A stretch of 64,000 bases of DNA from Paludibacteraceae bacterium (GCA_017962085.1 JAGCWA010000059.1:62001-126000), one strand, 5' to 3'; shown: positions 10,431 to 20,014, counted from the first letter of the stretch. Numbers and translations: made by a program. Notes: a model not told the origin generated them from the letters alone.

Positions 10431-10700
10431 ATGGCAAAAGAATCAATGAAGGCACGTGAGGTTAAACGTGCAAAACTTTGCGCCAAGTATGCTGAGAAGA
10501 GGGCTAAGTTGAAAGCTGAGGGCGATTATGAGGGTCTTCAGGCTTTGCCTAAGAATTCCTCTCCGGTGCGTAAGCACAACCGTTGCAAGTTGACGGGGAG
10601 ACCAAAGGGTTACATGCGCCTTTTCGGCATTTCACGTATCCAATTCCGTGAGATGGCTTCCGCAGGTTTGATTCCAGGTGTGAAGAAAGCAAGCTGGTAA
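10431..10700 (+). CDS. rpsN: 30S ribosomal protein S14 (zinc-free form)
   Basis: 89-residue S14 of the 30S head. The C-terminal block [20 protein letters not shown] is diagnostic. The CxxC pairs of the zinc-binding short S14 are absent, so this is the 'C-minus' type. It is followed by 55 bp before the rpsH start. Confidence 0.97.
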   Translation: MAKESMKAREVKRAKLCAKYAEKRAKLKAEGDYEGLQALPKNSSPVRKHNRCKLTGRPKGYMRLFGISRIQFREMASAGLIPGVKKASW

Positions 10701-10755
10701 AAAAAATTAGTGTTAAATATTGTCAGGTTTTCCTGATCAATTTAATTGTTTTATT

Positions 10756-11151
10756 ATGACAGATCCAATAGCAGATTATCTAACGAGATTGAGGAACGCT
10801 ATTCAGGCAAAACACAGAGTGCTTGAAGTTCCTGCGTCAAATTTGAAAAAGGAGATTACGAAGATATTGCTCGACAAGGGCTATATCTTGAACTACAAGT
10901 TCAGCGATGAGGGTTATCAAGGTTCTATCAAGATCGCCTTGAAGTATGATCCCATCAACAAAGTGAACGCTATCAAGGGCTTGAAGAGAGTTTCAACCCC
11001 AGGTTTGCGTAAGTATGTCGGATACAAGGATATGCCGAGGGTATTGAACGGTCTCGGTATCGCCATCGTTTCGACATCAAAAGGAGTTATGACTGATAAG
11101 GAAGCCCGCGACATGAAGATCGGCGGCGAGGTTTTGTGTTACATCTATTAA
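10756..11151 (+). CDS. rpsH: 30S ribosomal protein S8
   Basis: 131-residue S8, a primary 16S rRNA binder. Start [15 protein letters not shown] is universal, so the upstream in-frame extension to about 10720 (a TTG codon) is rejected. The C-terminal [20 protein letters not shown] block is clear. In E. coli S8 represses the spc operon by binding near the rplE start; no comparable structure was identified here. Confidence 0.97.
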   Translation: MTDPIADYLTRLRNAIQAKHRVLEVPASNLKKEITKILLDKGYILNYKFSDEGYQGSIKIALKYDPINKVNAIKGLKRVSTPGLRKYVGYKDMPRVLNGLGIAIVSTSKGVMTDKEARDMKIGGEVLCYIY

Positions 11152-11169
11152 TGTTGGGAGGATTTTGAA

Positions 11170-11724
11170 ATGTCAAGAATAGGTAATTTACCGATCAGTA
11201 TTCCTTCAGGGGTAACAGTTTCCATGAAGGATAATGTTGTGACAGTTAAAGGTCCTAAGGGCGAGTTGTCACAGTATGTGAATCCCGACATCAACGTTGA
11301 GGTTAAGGATGGAACCATCACATTCACCCGTTCCGCGGAGGATGCTCCTCGTCGTTCCATGCACGGATTGTACAGGGCTTTGATTAATAATATGGTTGTC
11401 GGTGTATCTCAGGGCTACAAGAAGGAACTTGAACTTGTTGGTGTCGGTTATCGTGTTTCCAACCAAGGTCAGGTGCTTGAGTTCGCTGTAGGATATACCC
11501 ATAACATCTTCTTACAATTGCCAAAGGAGATTAAGATCGAGACCAAGAGTGAGAGAAACCAGAACCCTCTGGTGATCCTCGAGAGTTGCGACAAGCAATT
11601 GTTGGGCCAGGTTTGCGCGAAGATTCGTACGTTCCGTAAGCCAGAGCCTTACAAGGGTAAAGGTATTAAATTCGTTGGCGAGCAGATTCGTCGTAAGGCT
11701 GGTAAGTCAGCTGGTGCTAAGTAA
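11170..11724 (+). CDS. rplF: 50S ribosomal protein L6
   Basis: 184-residue L6, near the factor-binding site. Signatures are MSRIGNLPISIPSGV and the C-terminal EPYKGKGIKFVGEQIRRKAG. A GGGAGG sequence (11156-11161) lies 8 bp before the ATG, the second strong Shine-Dalgarno match in the operon. Confidence 0.97.
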   Translation: MSRIGNLPISIPSGVTVSMKDNVVTVKGPKGELSQYVNPDINVEVKDGTITFTRSAEDAPRRSMHGLYRALINNMVVGVSQGYKKELELVGVGYRVSNQGQVLEFAVGYTHNIFLQLPKEIKIETKSERNQNPLVILESCDKQLLGQVCAKIRTFRKPEPYKGKGIKFVGEQIRRKAGKSAGAK

Positions 11725-11745
11725 TCATTGTAAAAAAGTAGTATT

Positions 11746-12090
11746 ATGGCGACTAAAATTGAAAGAAGATTAAAGATAAAGAGGAGAATCAGGGGCAAGG
11801 TCTCCGGATCTGCCGCTCGTCCTCGCATGACAGTTTTCAGAAGCAACAAGCAAATCTATGTTCAGTTGATCAACGATTTGGAAGGCAAGACATTGGCTGC
11901 CGCTTCTTCCCTCGGAATGACGGAGAAGTGTCCTAAGAAGGAGCAAGCTGCCAAGGTAGGCGAATTGGTTGCTAAAAAGGCTTTGGAGGCAGGTATCAGT
12001 GAGGTTGTATTCGACCGTAACGGTTACTTGTACCATGGTAGAGTTAAAGAATTGGCGGATGCTGCTCGTAAGGGCGGTCTTAAATTTTAA
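11746..12090 (+). CDS. rplR: 50S ribosomal protein L18
   Basis: 114-residue L18, which binds 5S rRNA with L5. Signatures are [30 protein letters not shown] and the C-terminal [20 protein letters not shown]. Normal length. Confidence 0.97.
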   Translation: MATKIERRLKIKRRIRGKVSGSAARPRMTVFRSNKQIYVQLINDLEGKTLAAASSLGMTEKCPKKEQAAKVGELVAKKALEAGISEVVFDRNGYLYHGRVKELADAARKGGLKF

Positions 12091-12095
12091 TAGTT

Positions 12096-12614
12096 ATGGC
12101 TGGAGAAAATAGTAAAGTAAAGTCAACCAACGACTTGGAATTGAAGGATAGGTTGGTAGCGATTAACCGTGTGACGAAGGTGACCAAAGGTGGTCGTACT
12201 TTTAGTTTCGCTGCAATGGTTGTTGTAGGAAACGAAGAGGGCGTCGTCGGTTACGGTTTGGGTAAAGCCAGTGAGGTTACCGCAGCCATAGCGAAAGGCG
12301 TAGAGGCAGCTAAGAAGAACTTGGTGAAGGTTCCTGTGCTCAAGGGCACTATCCCTCACGAGCAGGAGGCTAAGTTCGGTGGCGCGCAAGTCTTGTTGAG
12401 ACCTGCATCCCATGGTACCGGTGTGAAGGCCGGTGGTGCCATGCGTGCCGTTCTTGAGAGCGTAGGTATCACTGACGTCTTGGCTAAGTCTAAGGGTTCT
12501 TCTAACCCTCACAACTTGGTGAAGGCTACGGTTCTCGCACTCTCTGAGATTCGTGACGCTTACACGGTTGCGCAAAACCGCGGTGTTTCAATGGAAAAAG
12601 TGTTTAAAGGTTAA
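12096..12614 (+). CDS. rpsE: 30S ribosomal protein S5
   Basis: 172-residue S5 of the mRNA entry site. The double-stranded RNA-binding segment [20 protein letters not shown] and the [20 protein letters not shown] block are typical. Five base pairs separate it from rplR. Confidence 0.97.
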   Translation: MAGENSKVKSTNDLELKDRLVAINRVTKVTKGGRTFSFAAMVVVGNEEGVVGYGLGKASEVTAAIAKGVEAAKKNLVKVPVLKGTIPHEQEAKFGGAQVLLRPASHGTGVKAGGAMRAVLESVGITDVLAKSKGSSNPHNLVKATVLALSEIRDAYTVAQNRGVSMEKVFKG

Positions 12615-12625
12615 TTTTTGGAAAT

Positions 12626-12802
12626 ATGGCTAAGATTAAGATTAGACAGATTAAAAGTAAGATCGGTGCCCCTAAAAGGCAAAAGGAGACTCTCGAAGCT
12701 TTGGGCTTGAAGAAAATTAACGCTGTTGTTGAACATGAGGACACTCCAAGCATCTTGGGAATGGTCGAGACTGTTAAACACTTGGTGATTGTTGAAAAAT
12801 AG
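12626..12802 (+). CDS. rpmD: 50S ribosomal protein L30
   Basis: 58-residue L30, too short for many gene-length cut-offs. Translation from the ATG at 12626 gives MAKIKIRQIKSKIGAPKRQK at the start and MVETVKHLVIVEK at the end, the family pattern including the 'G.P..QK.TL..LGL.K' core. Located in its normal place between S5 and L15. Confidence 0.96.
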   Translation: MAKIKIRQIKSKIGAPKRQKETLEALGLKKINAVVEHEDTPSILGMVETVKHLVIVEK

Positions 12803-12827
12803 TAATTAACTTTAAAAACATTTCATA

Positions 12828-13289
12828 ATGGATTTAAGTAATTTGAAACCAGCTGCGGGGTCAGTAAAGAGCAGAAAGAGGATCGGTCGTGGTCCGGGTT
12901 CCGGTTTGGGTGGAACTTCCACGAGAGGTCACAAGGGTGCTAAGTCTCGTTCTGGTTACTCAAAAAAGATTGGTTTCGAGGGTGGACAAATGCCTTTGCA
13001 ACGTCGTTTGCCTAAGTACGGATTTAAGAATATCAATCGTGTTGAATATAAGGCTATCAACTTGGGCGACATCCAAGTTCTTGCCTCTGAGATGAAGGTT
13101 GACGCTGTGGACGTTAATGCTTTGGTAGCGGCTGGCATGGCTTCTCCTAAGGACTTGATCAAGGTTTTGGGTGATGTTCGTAAGGGCCAGTTGACTAGCA
13201 AGTTGACGGTTTCCGCTCACGCTTTCTCTAACTCAGCGAAAAGTGCGATTGAGGCTTTAGGTGGTACGATTGTAATTCTTGAGAAATGA
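12828..13289 (+). CDS. rplO: 50S ribosomal protein L15
   Basis: 153-residue L15, a late assembly protein. The Gly/Arg-rich N-terminus (RKRIGRGPGSGLGGTSTRGH, then KGAKSRSG) is unmistakable and the C-terminal half has the usual AHAFSNSAKSAIEALGG. Its last 4 bases overlap the secY start (ATGA). Confidence 0.97.
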   Translation: MDLSNLKPAAGSVKSRKRIGRGPGSGLGGTSTRGHKGAKSRSGYSKKIGFEGGQMPLQRRLPKYGFKNINRVEYKAINLGDIQVLASEMKVDAVDVNALVAAGMASPKDLIKVLGDVRKGQLTSKLTVSAHAFSNSAKSAIEALGGTIVILEK

Positions 13290-14626
13290 GGAAACTTATA
13301 ACAAAATTAAAGGAAATATACAAGGTCAAGGATTTGAGACATCGAATCCTTGTCACCTTTTTATTTGTTTTGGTCTATCGCTTCGGCTCCTTCGTGGTAT
13401 TGCCGGGCATAGATACGAGTTCTCTTTCAAGCTTGAAAGACCAGACCGCTGAGGGTTTGATGGGACTTTTGGATATGTTCTCCGGAGGTGCCTTCTCCAA
13501 TGCGTCAATCTTTGCGCTCGGTATCATGCCGTACATCTCGGCTTCCATCGTGGTGCAGTTGTTGACCATCGCGGTTCCTTCTTTCCAGAAAATGCAGAAG
13601 GACGGCGATAGCGGTAGGAAGAAGATGATCCAGATCACCCGTTACTTGACGGTGGCTATCCTCTTGCTCCAAGGTCCTTCTTATTTGTTGAACTTGTCAT
13701 ACCAATTGAGGGAGGTCGGTTCCGCTTTGCCTGATGGCTGGTGGTTCAGGGTTTCTTCGACTATCATCCTCTGCGCGGGCAGTATGTTCGTCATGTGGTT
13801 GGGTGAGCGTATCACGGACAAGGGTGTCGGCAACGGTATCTCCTTCATCATCTTGGTGGGTATCATCGCTCGTTTCCCTCACGCTGTGGTCGGCGAGTTC
13901 GCGTCTTGCTTGCACGAGAGTGGCGGTCTCATCAAATTGATCTTGGAGATCCTCGGTCTCTTCGCGGTTTCTTGCGCGGCGATCCTTTTGGTGCAGGGCG
14001 TCAGGAAAGTTCCTGTGCAGTACGCTAAGCAGATGGTTGCCGGTCAGAGGTTGGGTGGCGCGCGCCAATACATTCCTTTGAAGGTGAACGCCGCTAACGT
14101 GATGCCTATCATCTTCGCTCAGGCGATCATGTTCATTCCGTTGGCGCTCATGCCGGTGCTCGGAAACGGCGACGGCTCGGGTTCCTTCTTCTCTATGTGG
14201 CGTGATAACAATAGCCTCGTGTATAATTTGATCTTTGCTGCGCTGATCATCGTCTTCACATATTTCTATGTGGCGATCATCATCAATCCTACCCAAATGG
14301 CGGAGGACATGAAGCGCAACAATACGTTCATTCCTCAGGTTAAGCCAGGTTCGGAGACTGCCGAGTACATCGATACGATCATGTCTCGCATCACTTTGCC
14401 GGGTGCTATTTTCTTGGCCATCTTGGCCATCTTGCCTGCCATCGTGCGCCAGTTCGGCGTCACCACGCAGTTCGCGCAGTTCTTCGGGGGAACTTCCCTG
14501 TTGATCATCGTGGGTGTGGTGCTCGACACGTTGCAGCAGATCAATAGCCACTTGAAGATGAACGGCTACGACGATTTGTTGGAGTCAGGTCATTTCAGGG
14601 GCCGTTCCAGTGCTTCCGTTTACTAA
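13286..14626 (+). CDS. secY: Protein translocase subunit SecY
   Basis: 446-residue channel subunit of the SecYEG translocon in the inner membrane, with ten predicted membrane segments. Conserved features include GSFVVLPGID early in the chain, the second-helix region MGLLDMFSGGAFSNASIFALG, split here as MGLLDMFSGG and AFSNASIFALG, and the cytosolic loop KVPVQYAKQMVAGQR. It overlaps rplO by four bases. The five giant proteins downstream carry Sec-type signal peptides and would depend on this channel. Confidence 0.98.
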   Translation: MRKLITKLKEIYKVKDLRHRILVTFLFVLVYRFGSFVVLPGIDTSSLSSLKDQTAEGLMGLLDMFSGGAFSNASIFALGIMPYISASIVVQLLTIAVPSFQKMQKDGDSGRKKMIQITRYLTVAILLLQGPSYLLNLSYQLREVGSALPDGWWFRVSSTIILCAGSMFVMWLGERITDKGVGNGISFIILVGIIARFPHAVVGEFASCLHESGGLIKLILEILGLFAVSCAAILLVQGVRKVPVQYAKQMVAGQRLGGARQYIPLKVNAANVMPIIFAQAIMFIPLALMPVLGNGDGSGSFFSMWRDNNSLVYNLIFAALIIVFTYFYVAIIINPTQMAEDMKRNNTFIPQVKPGSETAEYIDTIMSRITLPGAIFLAILAILPAIVRQFGVTTQFAQFFGGTSLLIIVGVVLDTLQQINSHLKMNGYDDLLESGHFRGRSSASVY

Positions 14627-14632
14627 CGGTCT

Positions 14633-15415
14633 ATGATATATCTTAAGACTGCCGAGGATATCGAGTTGATGAGGATAAGCAACAGGATTGTTGCGATGAC
14701 GTTGGGCGAGATCGCGAAGGCGGTGAAGCCCGGGGTTACCACCTTACAACTCGATGCGCTGGCAGAGGATTTCATCCGCTCGCAGGGTGCTGTCCCAAGT
14801 TTCTTAGGATATGCGGGGTATCCGAATTCGATATGCACCTCCGTGAATGACCAGGTGGTGCATGCGATACCCTCCAAATATGTACTGAAGGAGGGGGATG
14901 TCGTTTCCGTGGATTGCGGAGCTCAGATAAATGGTTTCCATGGTGACTCCTGCTACACGTTCTGCGTGGGCGAAGTCTCCGAAGAGGTGAAGACGCTGTT
15001 GCGGACAACCAAGGAGGCCCTCCTGCTGGGGATCAGCAAGGCGAAGTCGGGGAACCGTCTGGGTGATGTGGGTCATTCGATCCAGGAGTACTGCGAAGGG
15101 AAAGGATATTCAGTCGTACGTGAGATGACAGGTCACGGGATCGGAAGGATGATGCACGAAGAACCTTTAGTCCAGAATTATGGGCGAGCGAGAAGAGGCC
15201 TCCTGTTCAGGGAAGGCATAGTGATCGCGATCGAGCCCATCATCAACATGGGCAAGAGGGGTGTTTATTTGGAGAAGGATGGATGGACAGTGCGTACTGC
15301 CGATGGTTTACCTTCCGCTCATTACGAGCATACGGTTGCGATAGGTACTGATAGTCCCGATATTCTTTCTTCTTTTGAATATGTCGAACAAATATTAGGT
15401 ACTAACGCATTATAG
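14633..15415 (+). CDS. map: Methionine aminopeptidase, type I
   Basis: 260-residue enzyme that removes the initiator methionine from new proteins. The metal ligands are visible: the two aspartates in [18 protein letters not shown], the histidine in [14 protein letters not shown], and glutamates in IAIEPIIN and YEHTVAIG. No N-terminal zinc finger, so bacterial type I. Seven bases after secY and five before infA, the order secY-map-infA being normal in this phylum. Confidence 0.97.
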   Translation: MIYLKTAEDIELMRISNRIVAMTLGEIAKAVKPGVTTLQLDALAEDFIRSQGAVPSFLGYAGYPNSICTSVNDQVVHAIPSKYVLKEGDVVSVDCGAQINGFHGDSCYTFCVGEVSEEVKTLLRTTKEALLLGISKAKSGNRLGDVGHSIQEYCEGKGYSVVREMTGHGIGRMMHEEPLVQNYGRARRGLLFREGIVIAIEPIINMGKRGVYLEKDGWTVRTADGLPSAHYEHTVAIGTDSPDILSSFEYVEQILGTNAL

Positions 15416-15419
15416 TTGG

Positions 15420-15638
15420 ATGGCAAAACAGGCTGCTATAGAACAAGATGGAACCATCGTAGAGGCATTGTCGAATGCGATGTTTCGTGTAGAGTTGGAG
15501 AATGGGCATGAGATTACCGCCCACATCTCGGGGAAGATGAGGATGCACTACATCAAAATTCTTCCGGGAGATAAGGTGAGAGTTGAAATGTCACCGTATG
15601 ATTTGTCCAAGGGACGGATTGCTTTTAGATACAAATAG
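15420..15638 (+). CDS. infA: Translation initiation factor IF-1
   Basis: 72-residue S1/OB-fold protein that blocks the A site during initiation. Starts [20 protein letters not shown] and contains [17 protein letters not shown] and [20 protein letters not shown], all canonical. Length is exactly that of the family. Confidence 0.98.
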   Translation: MAKQAAIEQDGTIVEALSNAMFRVELENGHEITAHISGKMRMHYIKILPGDKVRVEMSPYDLSKGRIAFRYK

Positions 15639-15654
15639 AATAAATAATTGAGAT

Positions 15655-15771
15655 ATGAAAGTTAGAGCTTCTTTAAAAAAACGTACTCCTGAGTGTAAAA
15701 TTGTGAGGAGAAAAGGGCGTTTGTATGTGATTAACAAAAAAAATCCTAAGTATAAACAACGTCAAGGATAA
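15655..15771 (+). CDS. rpmJ: 50S ribosomal protein L36, zinc-ligand-poor form
   Basis: 38-residue L36, [20 protein letters not shown] at the start and [11 protein letters not shown] at the end. The zinc-binding form has Cys11, Cys14, Cys27 and His33 (E. coli numbering); here these positions are Thr, Cys, Asn and Tyr, so three of four ligands are gone and zinc cannot be held in the usual way. It fills the gap between infA and rpsM. Confidence 0.95.
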   Translation: MKVRASLKKRTPECKIVRRKGRLYVINKKNPKYKQRQG

Positions 15772-15778
15772 TTTTTTA

Positions 15779-15786
15779 TACTTTTG
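15779..15786 (+). promoter_or_regulatory. Possible internal promoter (-7 element) before rpsM
   Basis: TACTTTTG matches TAnnTTTG exactly and ends 15 bp before the rpsM ATG. No good -33 TTTG is seen at the right distance, so this may only be a chance match. Confidence 0.3.
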
Positions 15787-15801
15787 CAAAAAAATTAGTT
15801 T

Positions 15802-16182
15802 ATGGCTATAAGAATTGTCGGTGTAGATTTGCCACAGAACAAAAGGGGCGAAATCGGTTTGACCTATATCTTTGGTATAGGCCGTAGTAGTGCGAACAAA
15901 ATCTTAGCACAAGCTGGTGTTGACAAGAACATCAAGGTAAAGGACTGGAACGATGAGCAGGCATCCAAGATTCGTGAGATTATTGGAACCCAATTCAAAG
16001 TTGAGGGAGACCTTCGTTCAGAAGTGCAACTGAACATCAAGCGATTGATGGATATAGGTTGTTACAGAGGAATCCGTCATCGTTTGGGATTGCCGTTGCG
16101 TGGACAGAGCACTAAGAACAACGCTCGTACTCGTAAGGGTAAGAAGAAAACTGTCGCAAACAAGAAGAAGGCGACTAAGTAA
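15802..16182 (+). CDS. rpsM: 30S ribosomal protein S13
   Basis: 126-residue S13 of the 30S head, which contacts the P-site tRNA and 50S bridges. Signatures are [20 protein letters not shown] and [19 protein letters not shown]. The C-terminal tail is lysine-rich, as expected for the tRNA-facing end. Confidence 0.97.
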   Translation: MAIRIVGVDLPQNKRGEIGLTYIFGIGRSSANKILAQAGVDKNIKVKDWNDEQASKIREIIGTQFKVEGDLRSEVQLNIKRLMDIGCYRGIRHRLGLPLRGQSTKNNARTRKGKKKTVANKKKATK

Positions 16183-16214
16183 TAGTTAGCGAACGCTATT
16201 TAATTATTAAAGAT

Positions 16215-16604
16215 ATGGCAAAAAAAGCAGTAGCAACCAAAAAAAGAGTAGTAAAAGTTGACGCGAATGGACAATTGCATGTCCACTCATCTTTCAACAA
16301 CATCATCGTGTCTTTGGCAAACTCTGATGGCCAGGTGATCTCTTGGTCTTCAGCAGGTAAGATGGGTTTCAGGGGTTCTAAGAAGAACACTCCGTACGCT
16401 GCGCAAATGGCTGCGCAAGATTGTGCGAAGATAGCTTACGACCTCGGTTTGAGAAAGGTGAAGGCATATGTGAAGGGTCCAGGTAATGGCCGTGAGTCCG
16501 CGATCAGAACTGTGCATGGCGCAGGTATCGAGGTGACGGAGATTATCGACGTAACACCACTACCACACAACGGTTGTCGACCACCTAAGAAACGTAGAGT
16601 ATAA
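16215..16604 (+). CDS. rpsK: 30S ribosomal protein S11
   Basis: 129-residue S11 of the 30S platform. Contains [17 protein letters not shown], the [20 protein letters not shown] block, and the C-terminal [18 protein letters not shown] that is nearly invariant. The 111-bp space behind it is unusually long for this operon and seems structured. Confidence 0.98.
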   Translation: MAKKAVATKKRVVKVDANGQLHVHSSFNNIIVSLANSDGQVISWSSAGKMGFRGSKKNTPYAAQMAAQDCAKIAYDLGLRKVKAYVKGPGNGRESAIRTVHGAGIEVTEIIDVTPLPHNGCRPPKKRRV

Positions 16605-16646
16605 AAAATACAGTATTATAACAACTTTCGAATCTCGCATTGTGAT

Positions 16647-16695
16647 AATTGCATTTTAAACCTCTCTGCAATTGCGGCTGCACGGTTCAAGGTTT
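16647..16695 (+). promoter_or_regulatory. Candidate structured leader (pseudoknot-like) before rpsD
   Basis: In the 111-bp gap between rpsK and rpsD, AATTGCA (16647-16653) can pair with TGCAATT (16667-16673), and AAACCT (16658-16663) with AGGTTT (16690-16695). The two stems interleave, as in an H-type pseudoknot. S4 is known to repress its own operon in E. coli through a pseudoknot, so this may be an S4-binding autoregulatory leader. The structure is my manual pairing only. Confidence 0.4.
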
Positions 16696-16715
16696 GGAAA
16701 TAAACAGTAACTAAA

Positions 16716-17321
16716 ATGGCTAGATACATAGGTCCAAAAACTAAGATTGCGCGTCGTTTCGGTGAACCGATTTTCGGTCCAGACAAGATTTTGGCTAAGA
16801 GAAACTTCCCACCGGGACAACATGGCGTAAACAGAAGAAAGAAGTCATCTGAGTACGGTATTCAGTTGGCAGAAAAGCAAAAGGCTAAATACACTTACGG
16901 CGTTCTCGAGAGACAGTTCCGTAACCTCTTCGAGGCTGCTAACCGTTCCAAGGGTATCACCGGTGAGGTGCTTTTGCAACTCCTCGAGTCTAGGCTCGAC
17001 AACGTTGTTTTCCGTTTGGGTATCGCTCCGACTCGTGCGGCTGCGCGCCAATTGGTTTCCCACAAGCATATCGTTGTAGATGGTGAGGTGGTTAACATCC
17101 CTTCTTTCTCCGTTAAGCCGGGTCAAATCGTAGGTGTTCGCGAGAAATCCAAGTCTTTGGAAACGATCGTAAATTCTTTGTCAGGATTCAACCACAGCAA
17201 GTATCCTTGGTTGGAATGGGACGCTCCCGCTTCTGCAGGTAAGTTCCTCCACCTGCCGGAACGTGCGGACATCCCTGAGAATATCAAAGAACAATTGATC
17301 GTCGAACTTTACTCTAAATAA
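16716..17321 (+). CDS. rpsD: 30S ribosomal protein S4
   Basis: 201-residue S4, a primary 16S rRNA binder with an S4 RNA-binding domain ([30 protein letters not shown]). No zinc-binding cysteines at the N-terminus ([18 protein letters not shown]). It may repress its own expression through the leader just upstream. Confidence 0.98.
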   Translation: MARYIGPKTKIARRFGEPIFGPDKILAKRNFPPGQHGVNRRKKSSEYGIQLAEKQKAKYTYGVLERQFRNLFEAANRSKGITGEVLLQLLESRLDNVVFRLGIAPTRAAARQLVSHKHIVVDGEVVNIPSFSVKPGQIVGVREKSKSLETIVNSLSGFNHSKYPWLEWDAPASAGKFLHLPERADIPENIKEQLIVELYSK

Positions 17322-17331
17322 TAATTGATTC

Positions 17332-18324
17332 ATGGCTATATTAGCGTTTCAAAAACCTGACAAGGTTATAATGTTGGAGGCGGACAATTTCCACGGGAAG
17401 TTCGAATTCCGTCCTCTTGAGCCTGGTTACGGTATTACCATCGGTAATGCCCTCAGACGCATTCTCCTTTCTTCGTTGGAGGGTTTCGCAATCACTTCAA
17501 TCAAGATCGATGGCGTTGACCATGAATTCTCTGTGATTCCAGGCGTGATGGAAGATGTCACTAACGTCATCCTCAACTTGAAACAAGTACGTTTCAAACA
17601 GAAAGTGAGCGAGATTGAGAATGAGAAGGTCTCTATTAACGTTTCCGGTACTGAGGTGTTCAAAGCTGGCGATATAGCTAAGAGTTTGACTGGTTTCGAC
17701 GTTCTTAACAAGGATTTTGTCATCTGTCGTCTGGATCCTTCCGCTTCCTTCACCATCGAACTGACGATCGGTAAGGGCCGCGGTTATGTCCCTGCCGACG
17801 AGAACAAGATTCCGGGTTCTGAAATCGGGGTCATCGCGATTGACTCTATCTATACTCCTATCCGTAATGTCAAGTATGCGGTTGAAAACTACCGCGTCGA
17901 GCAGAAAACTGACTTCGAGAAGCTCGTGATCGAAATCGATACCGATGGTTCCATCCATCCGAAAGACGCCTTGAAGGAGGCCGCCAAGATTTTGATCCAA
18001 CACTTCCTCTTGTTCTCTGACGAGAAGATCTCCCTTGACACGACGGATGAAGGTTCGAATGACGACTTCGATGAGGAGGTTCTCCACATGCGTCAACTGC
18101 TTAAGTCTAAGCTGGTCGATATGGATCTTTCCGTTCGCGCGCTTAACTGCTTGAAGGCCGCTGACGTCGAGACATTGGGCGAATTGGTTGTATTCAACAA
18201 GAACGACTTACTTAAGTTCAGAAACTTCGGTAAGAAGTCTTTGACCGAGCTCGACCAACTCCTCGATACTTTGAACCTTTCGTTCGGTATGGATATTTCT
18301 AAGTATAAATTGGATAAAGAATAA
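17332..18324 (+). CDS. rpoA: RNA polymerase subunit alpha
   Basis: 330-residue alpha subunit. The N-terminal dimerisation domain ([20 protein letters not shown]) and the C-terminal DNA/activator-binding domain ([32 protein letters not shown]) are both complete, joined by an acidic linker (DDFDEEVLH). Eleven bases behind rpsD, in the normal alpha-operon position. Confidence 0.98.
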   Translation: MAILAFQKPDKVIMLEADNFHGKFEFRPLEPGYGITIGNALRRILLSSLEGFAITSIKIDGVDHEFSVIPGVMEDVTNVILNLKQVRFKQKVSEIENEKVSINVSGTEVFKAGDIAKSLTGFDVLNKDFVICRLDPSASFTIELTIGKGRGYVPADENKIPGSEIGVIAIDSIYTPIRNVKYAVENYRVEQKTDFEKLVIEIDTDGSIHPKDALKEAAKILIQHFLLFSDEKISLDTTDEGSNDDFDEEVLHMRQLLKSKLVDMDLSVRALNCLKAADVETLGELVVFNKNDLLKFRNFGKKSLTELDQLLDTLNLSFGMDISKYKLDKE

Positions 18325-18329
18325 GTAAA

Positions 18330-18827
18330 ATGAGACACAATAAAAAATTCAACCATCTTGGTAGACAAAAGGGACACAGAGAGTCTCTGTTGGCTAACTT
18401 GGCCATCTCTTTGATCGAACACAAGAGAATCACGACGACTACCGCTAAGGCGAAGGAGTTGAGAAAGTACATCGAGCCATTGTTGACGAGGGCTAAGGAT
18501 AAGGACGAGGCTAAGTTGATGAACAACTACAGGGTTGTTTTCAGCTATCTCCAAAACAAGAAGGCTGTCACTGAGTTGTTCAAGGTAATCGGTGAGAAGA
18601 TCGCTGACCGCCCAGGTGGTTACACTCGTATCATCAAGACTGGTTTCCGCGCTAACGACGCCGCTGAAATGTGCTTCATCGAGTTGGTGGACTTCAACGA
18701 GAAGATGTTGAAGGATTCTACTCCTAAGAAGGCTACGAAGACCCGTCGTTCCAGAAAGAAGGCTCAACCTGCAGTGGAAGCTCCTGCCGCTGAGTCTACT
18801 GAGGTCGCTACAACTGAGGCTGAATAA
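18330..18827 (+). CDS. rplQ: 50S ribosomal protein L17
   Basis: 165-residue L17. The core ([20 protein letters not shown] ... [18 protein letters not shown]) is about 125 residues. The rest is a basic stretch ([14 protein letters not shown]) followed by an Ala/Glu/Thr-rich tail, an extension that is common in Bacteroidota L17. It is the last gene of the super-operon, with a terminator 18 bp later. Confidence 0.97.
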   Translation: MRHNKKFNHLGRQKGHRESLLANLAISLIEHKRITTTTAKAKELRKYIEPLLTRAKDKDEAKLMNNYRVVFSYLQNKKAVTELFKVIGEKIADRPGGYTRIIKTGFRANDAAEMCFIELVDFNEKMLKDSTPKKATKTRRSRKKAQPAVEAPAAESTEVATTEAE

Positions 18828-18844
18828 GATTTCTTCAGTATATG

Positions 18845-18877
18845 AAAAGCCGCATCCTAATACGATGCGGCTTTTTT
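18845..18877 (+). terminator. Intrinsic terminator of the ribosomal super-operon
   Basis: GCCGCATC (18849-18856) pairs perfectly with GATGCGGC (18864-18871) around a 7-nt loop, with AAAA before and a T6 run after it. Confidence 0.9.
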
Positions 18878-18898
18878 GTTCAATTCGGGGACCGCGCC

Positions 18899-18929
18899 TT
18901 GCCTCCCTATTCTTTTTTTTGTATCTTTC
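18899..18929 (+). promoter_or_regulatory. Promoter of pyrH
   Basis: TTG (18899-18901), 20-bp spacer, TATCTTTC (18922-18929): seven of eight bases of TAnnTTTG. It lies about 55 bp before the pyrH ATG and just after the rplQ terminator. Confidence 0.6.
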
Positions 18930-18983
18930 ATGAAATTTCGGTGGGCCTTTATGACCTCACTATCAACCTAAATTCTTTTTTGT

Positions 18984-19694
18984 ATGGCAAAGTTTAAAAG
19001 AGTCTTATTGAAGCTTAGCGGCGAGTCGCTGATGGGCGAAAAAGGGTATGGTATCGACGAGAATAGACTGGGCGAATATGCCGCCCAAATCAAGGAAATA
19101 GCTGACATGGGCGTCCAACTGGGCATCGTCATCGGCGGTGGTAACATCTTCCGTGGCTTGTCTGGCTCCCAAAAGGGCTTCGACCGTGTGAAGGGCGACC
19201 AGATGGGTATGCTCGCCACGACGATCAACGCATTGGCCCTCTGCTCGGTCCTGACGGCCGCCGGCGCGAAGTGCAAGGTGCTGACCGCTATCCGCATGGA
19301 GCCTATCGGCGAGTTCTATACCAAGGATAAGGCCCTCGAACTCCTCAATGCGGGCTATATCACGATCTTCGCCGCTGGTACGGGCTGCCCATACTTCACC
19401 ACCGATACGGGCTCTTCCCTCCGTGGCATCGAGATCGAGGCGGACGCTATGTTCAAGGGCACGCGCGTGGACGGTATCTACACCGCCGACCCGGAGAAGG
19501 ATCCTTCCGCCACGAAGTTCGACGATATCTCCTACGACGAGATCCTCGTGCGCAACCTGAAGGTCATGGACCTCTCCGCTACGGTGATGTGCCGCGACAA
19601 CGGTCTCCCTATCGTGGTCTTCAACATGGATAAACCGGGCAACCTGAAGCGCGTGATCGCCGGTGAGAACATCGGTACCTACGTGCATCCGTGA
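18984..19694 (+). CDS. pyrH: UMP kinase
   Basis: 236-residue bacterial UMP kinase, which makes UDP from UMP in pyrimidine synthesis. It belongs to the amino acid kinase fold, with KLSGESLMGEKGYGID at the N-terminus, VIGGGNIFRG, and GTGCPYFTTDTGSSLRGIE in the nucleotide region. Single-gene unit between its own promoter and terminator. The frr gene that often follows pyrH in other bacteria is not here. Confidence 0.97.
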   Translation: MAKFKRVLLKLSGESLMGEKGYGIDENRLGEYAAQIKEIADMGVQLGIVIGGGNIFRGLSGSQKGFDRVKGDQMGMLATTINALALCSVLTAAGAKCKVLTAIRMEPIGEFYTKDKALELLNAGYITIFAAGTGCPYFTTDTGSSLRGIEIEADAMFKGTRVDGIYTADPEKDPSATKFDDISYDEILVRNLKVMDLSATVMCRDNGLPIVVFNMDKPGNLKRVIAGENIGTYVHP

Positions 19695-19716
19695 TTGCTT
19701 TTGGGGCGAAACTATT

Positions 19717-19745
19717 AAAGCGGGGATGGGTCTCCGCTTTTTTTG
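19717..19745 (+). terminator. Intrinsic terminator of pyrH
   Basis: AAAGCGG (19717-19723) pairs with CCGCTTT (19734-19740), 10-nt loop, then a run of T. Confidence 0.8.
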
Positions 19746-19770
19746 TGACTTCTCCGTGCGAAGCAATTTG

Positions 19771-19955
19771 TTATTTACTATTTGACGATTTACAATTTAC
19801 GATTTACCCTCTGGGATTTACTATTTGACGATTTACGATTTACCCTCTTAGATTTACTATTTGACGATTTACAATTTGCTATTTTGGGGGCGATCTGCTG
19901 TTGGAATGTTTTGTGATTTACTATTTGGCTATTTACGATTTACTGTTTGGCTATT
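19771..19955. repeat. AT-rich intergenic array (TTTACTATTTGACGATTTAC type)
   Basis: About ten imperfect direct copies of short motifs such as TTTACTATTTG and ACGATTTAC, with fragments of a longer unit (CCTCTGGGATTTACTATTTG / CCTCTTAGATTTACTATTTG). The same family, on the other strand, fills 55224-55395 and part of 21220-21259. It takes up most of the 320-bp space between pyrH and the next gene and is not coding. Confidence 0.65.
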
Positions 19956-19956
19956 T

Positions 19957-19986
19957 TTTGCGGTCTCGCGATTATTGTTATCTTTG
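19957..19986 (+). promoter_or_regulatory. Promoter of the transglutaminase-like gene
   Basis: TTTG (19957-19960), 18-bp spacer, TATCTTTG (19979-19986), an exact -7 element. It lies 28 bp before the ATG at 20015. Confidence 0.6.
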
Positions 19987-20014
19987 TCTTAGACTATGTC
20001 ATAATGAGGAGTAT

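Noticed and set aside
10720-10755. Upstream extension of rpsH
   Set aside because: S8 proteins begin at MTDPIADYL; the extension has no family similarity.
19901-20014. N-terminal extension of the transglutaminase-like protein
   Set aside because: It would run through an AT-rich intergenic array and a promoter; the start at 20015 gives a proper signal peptide.
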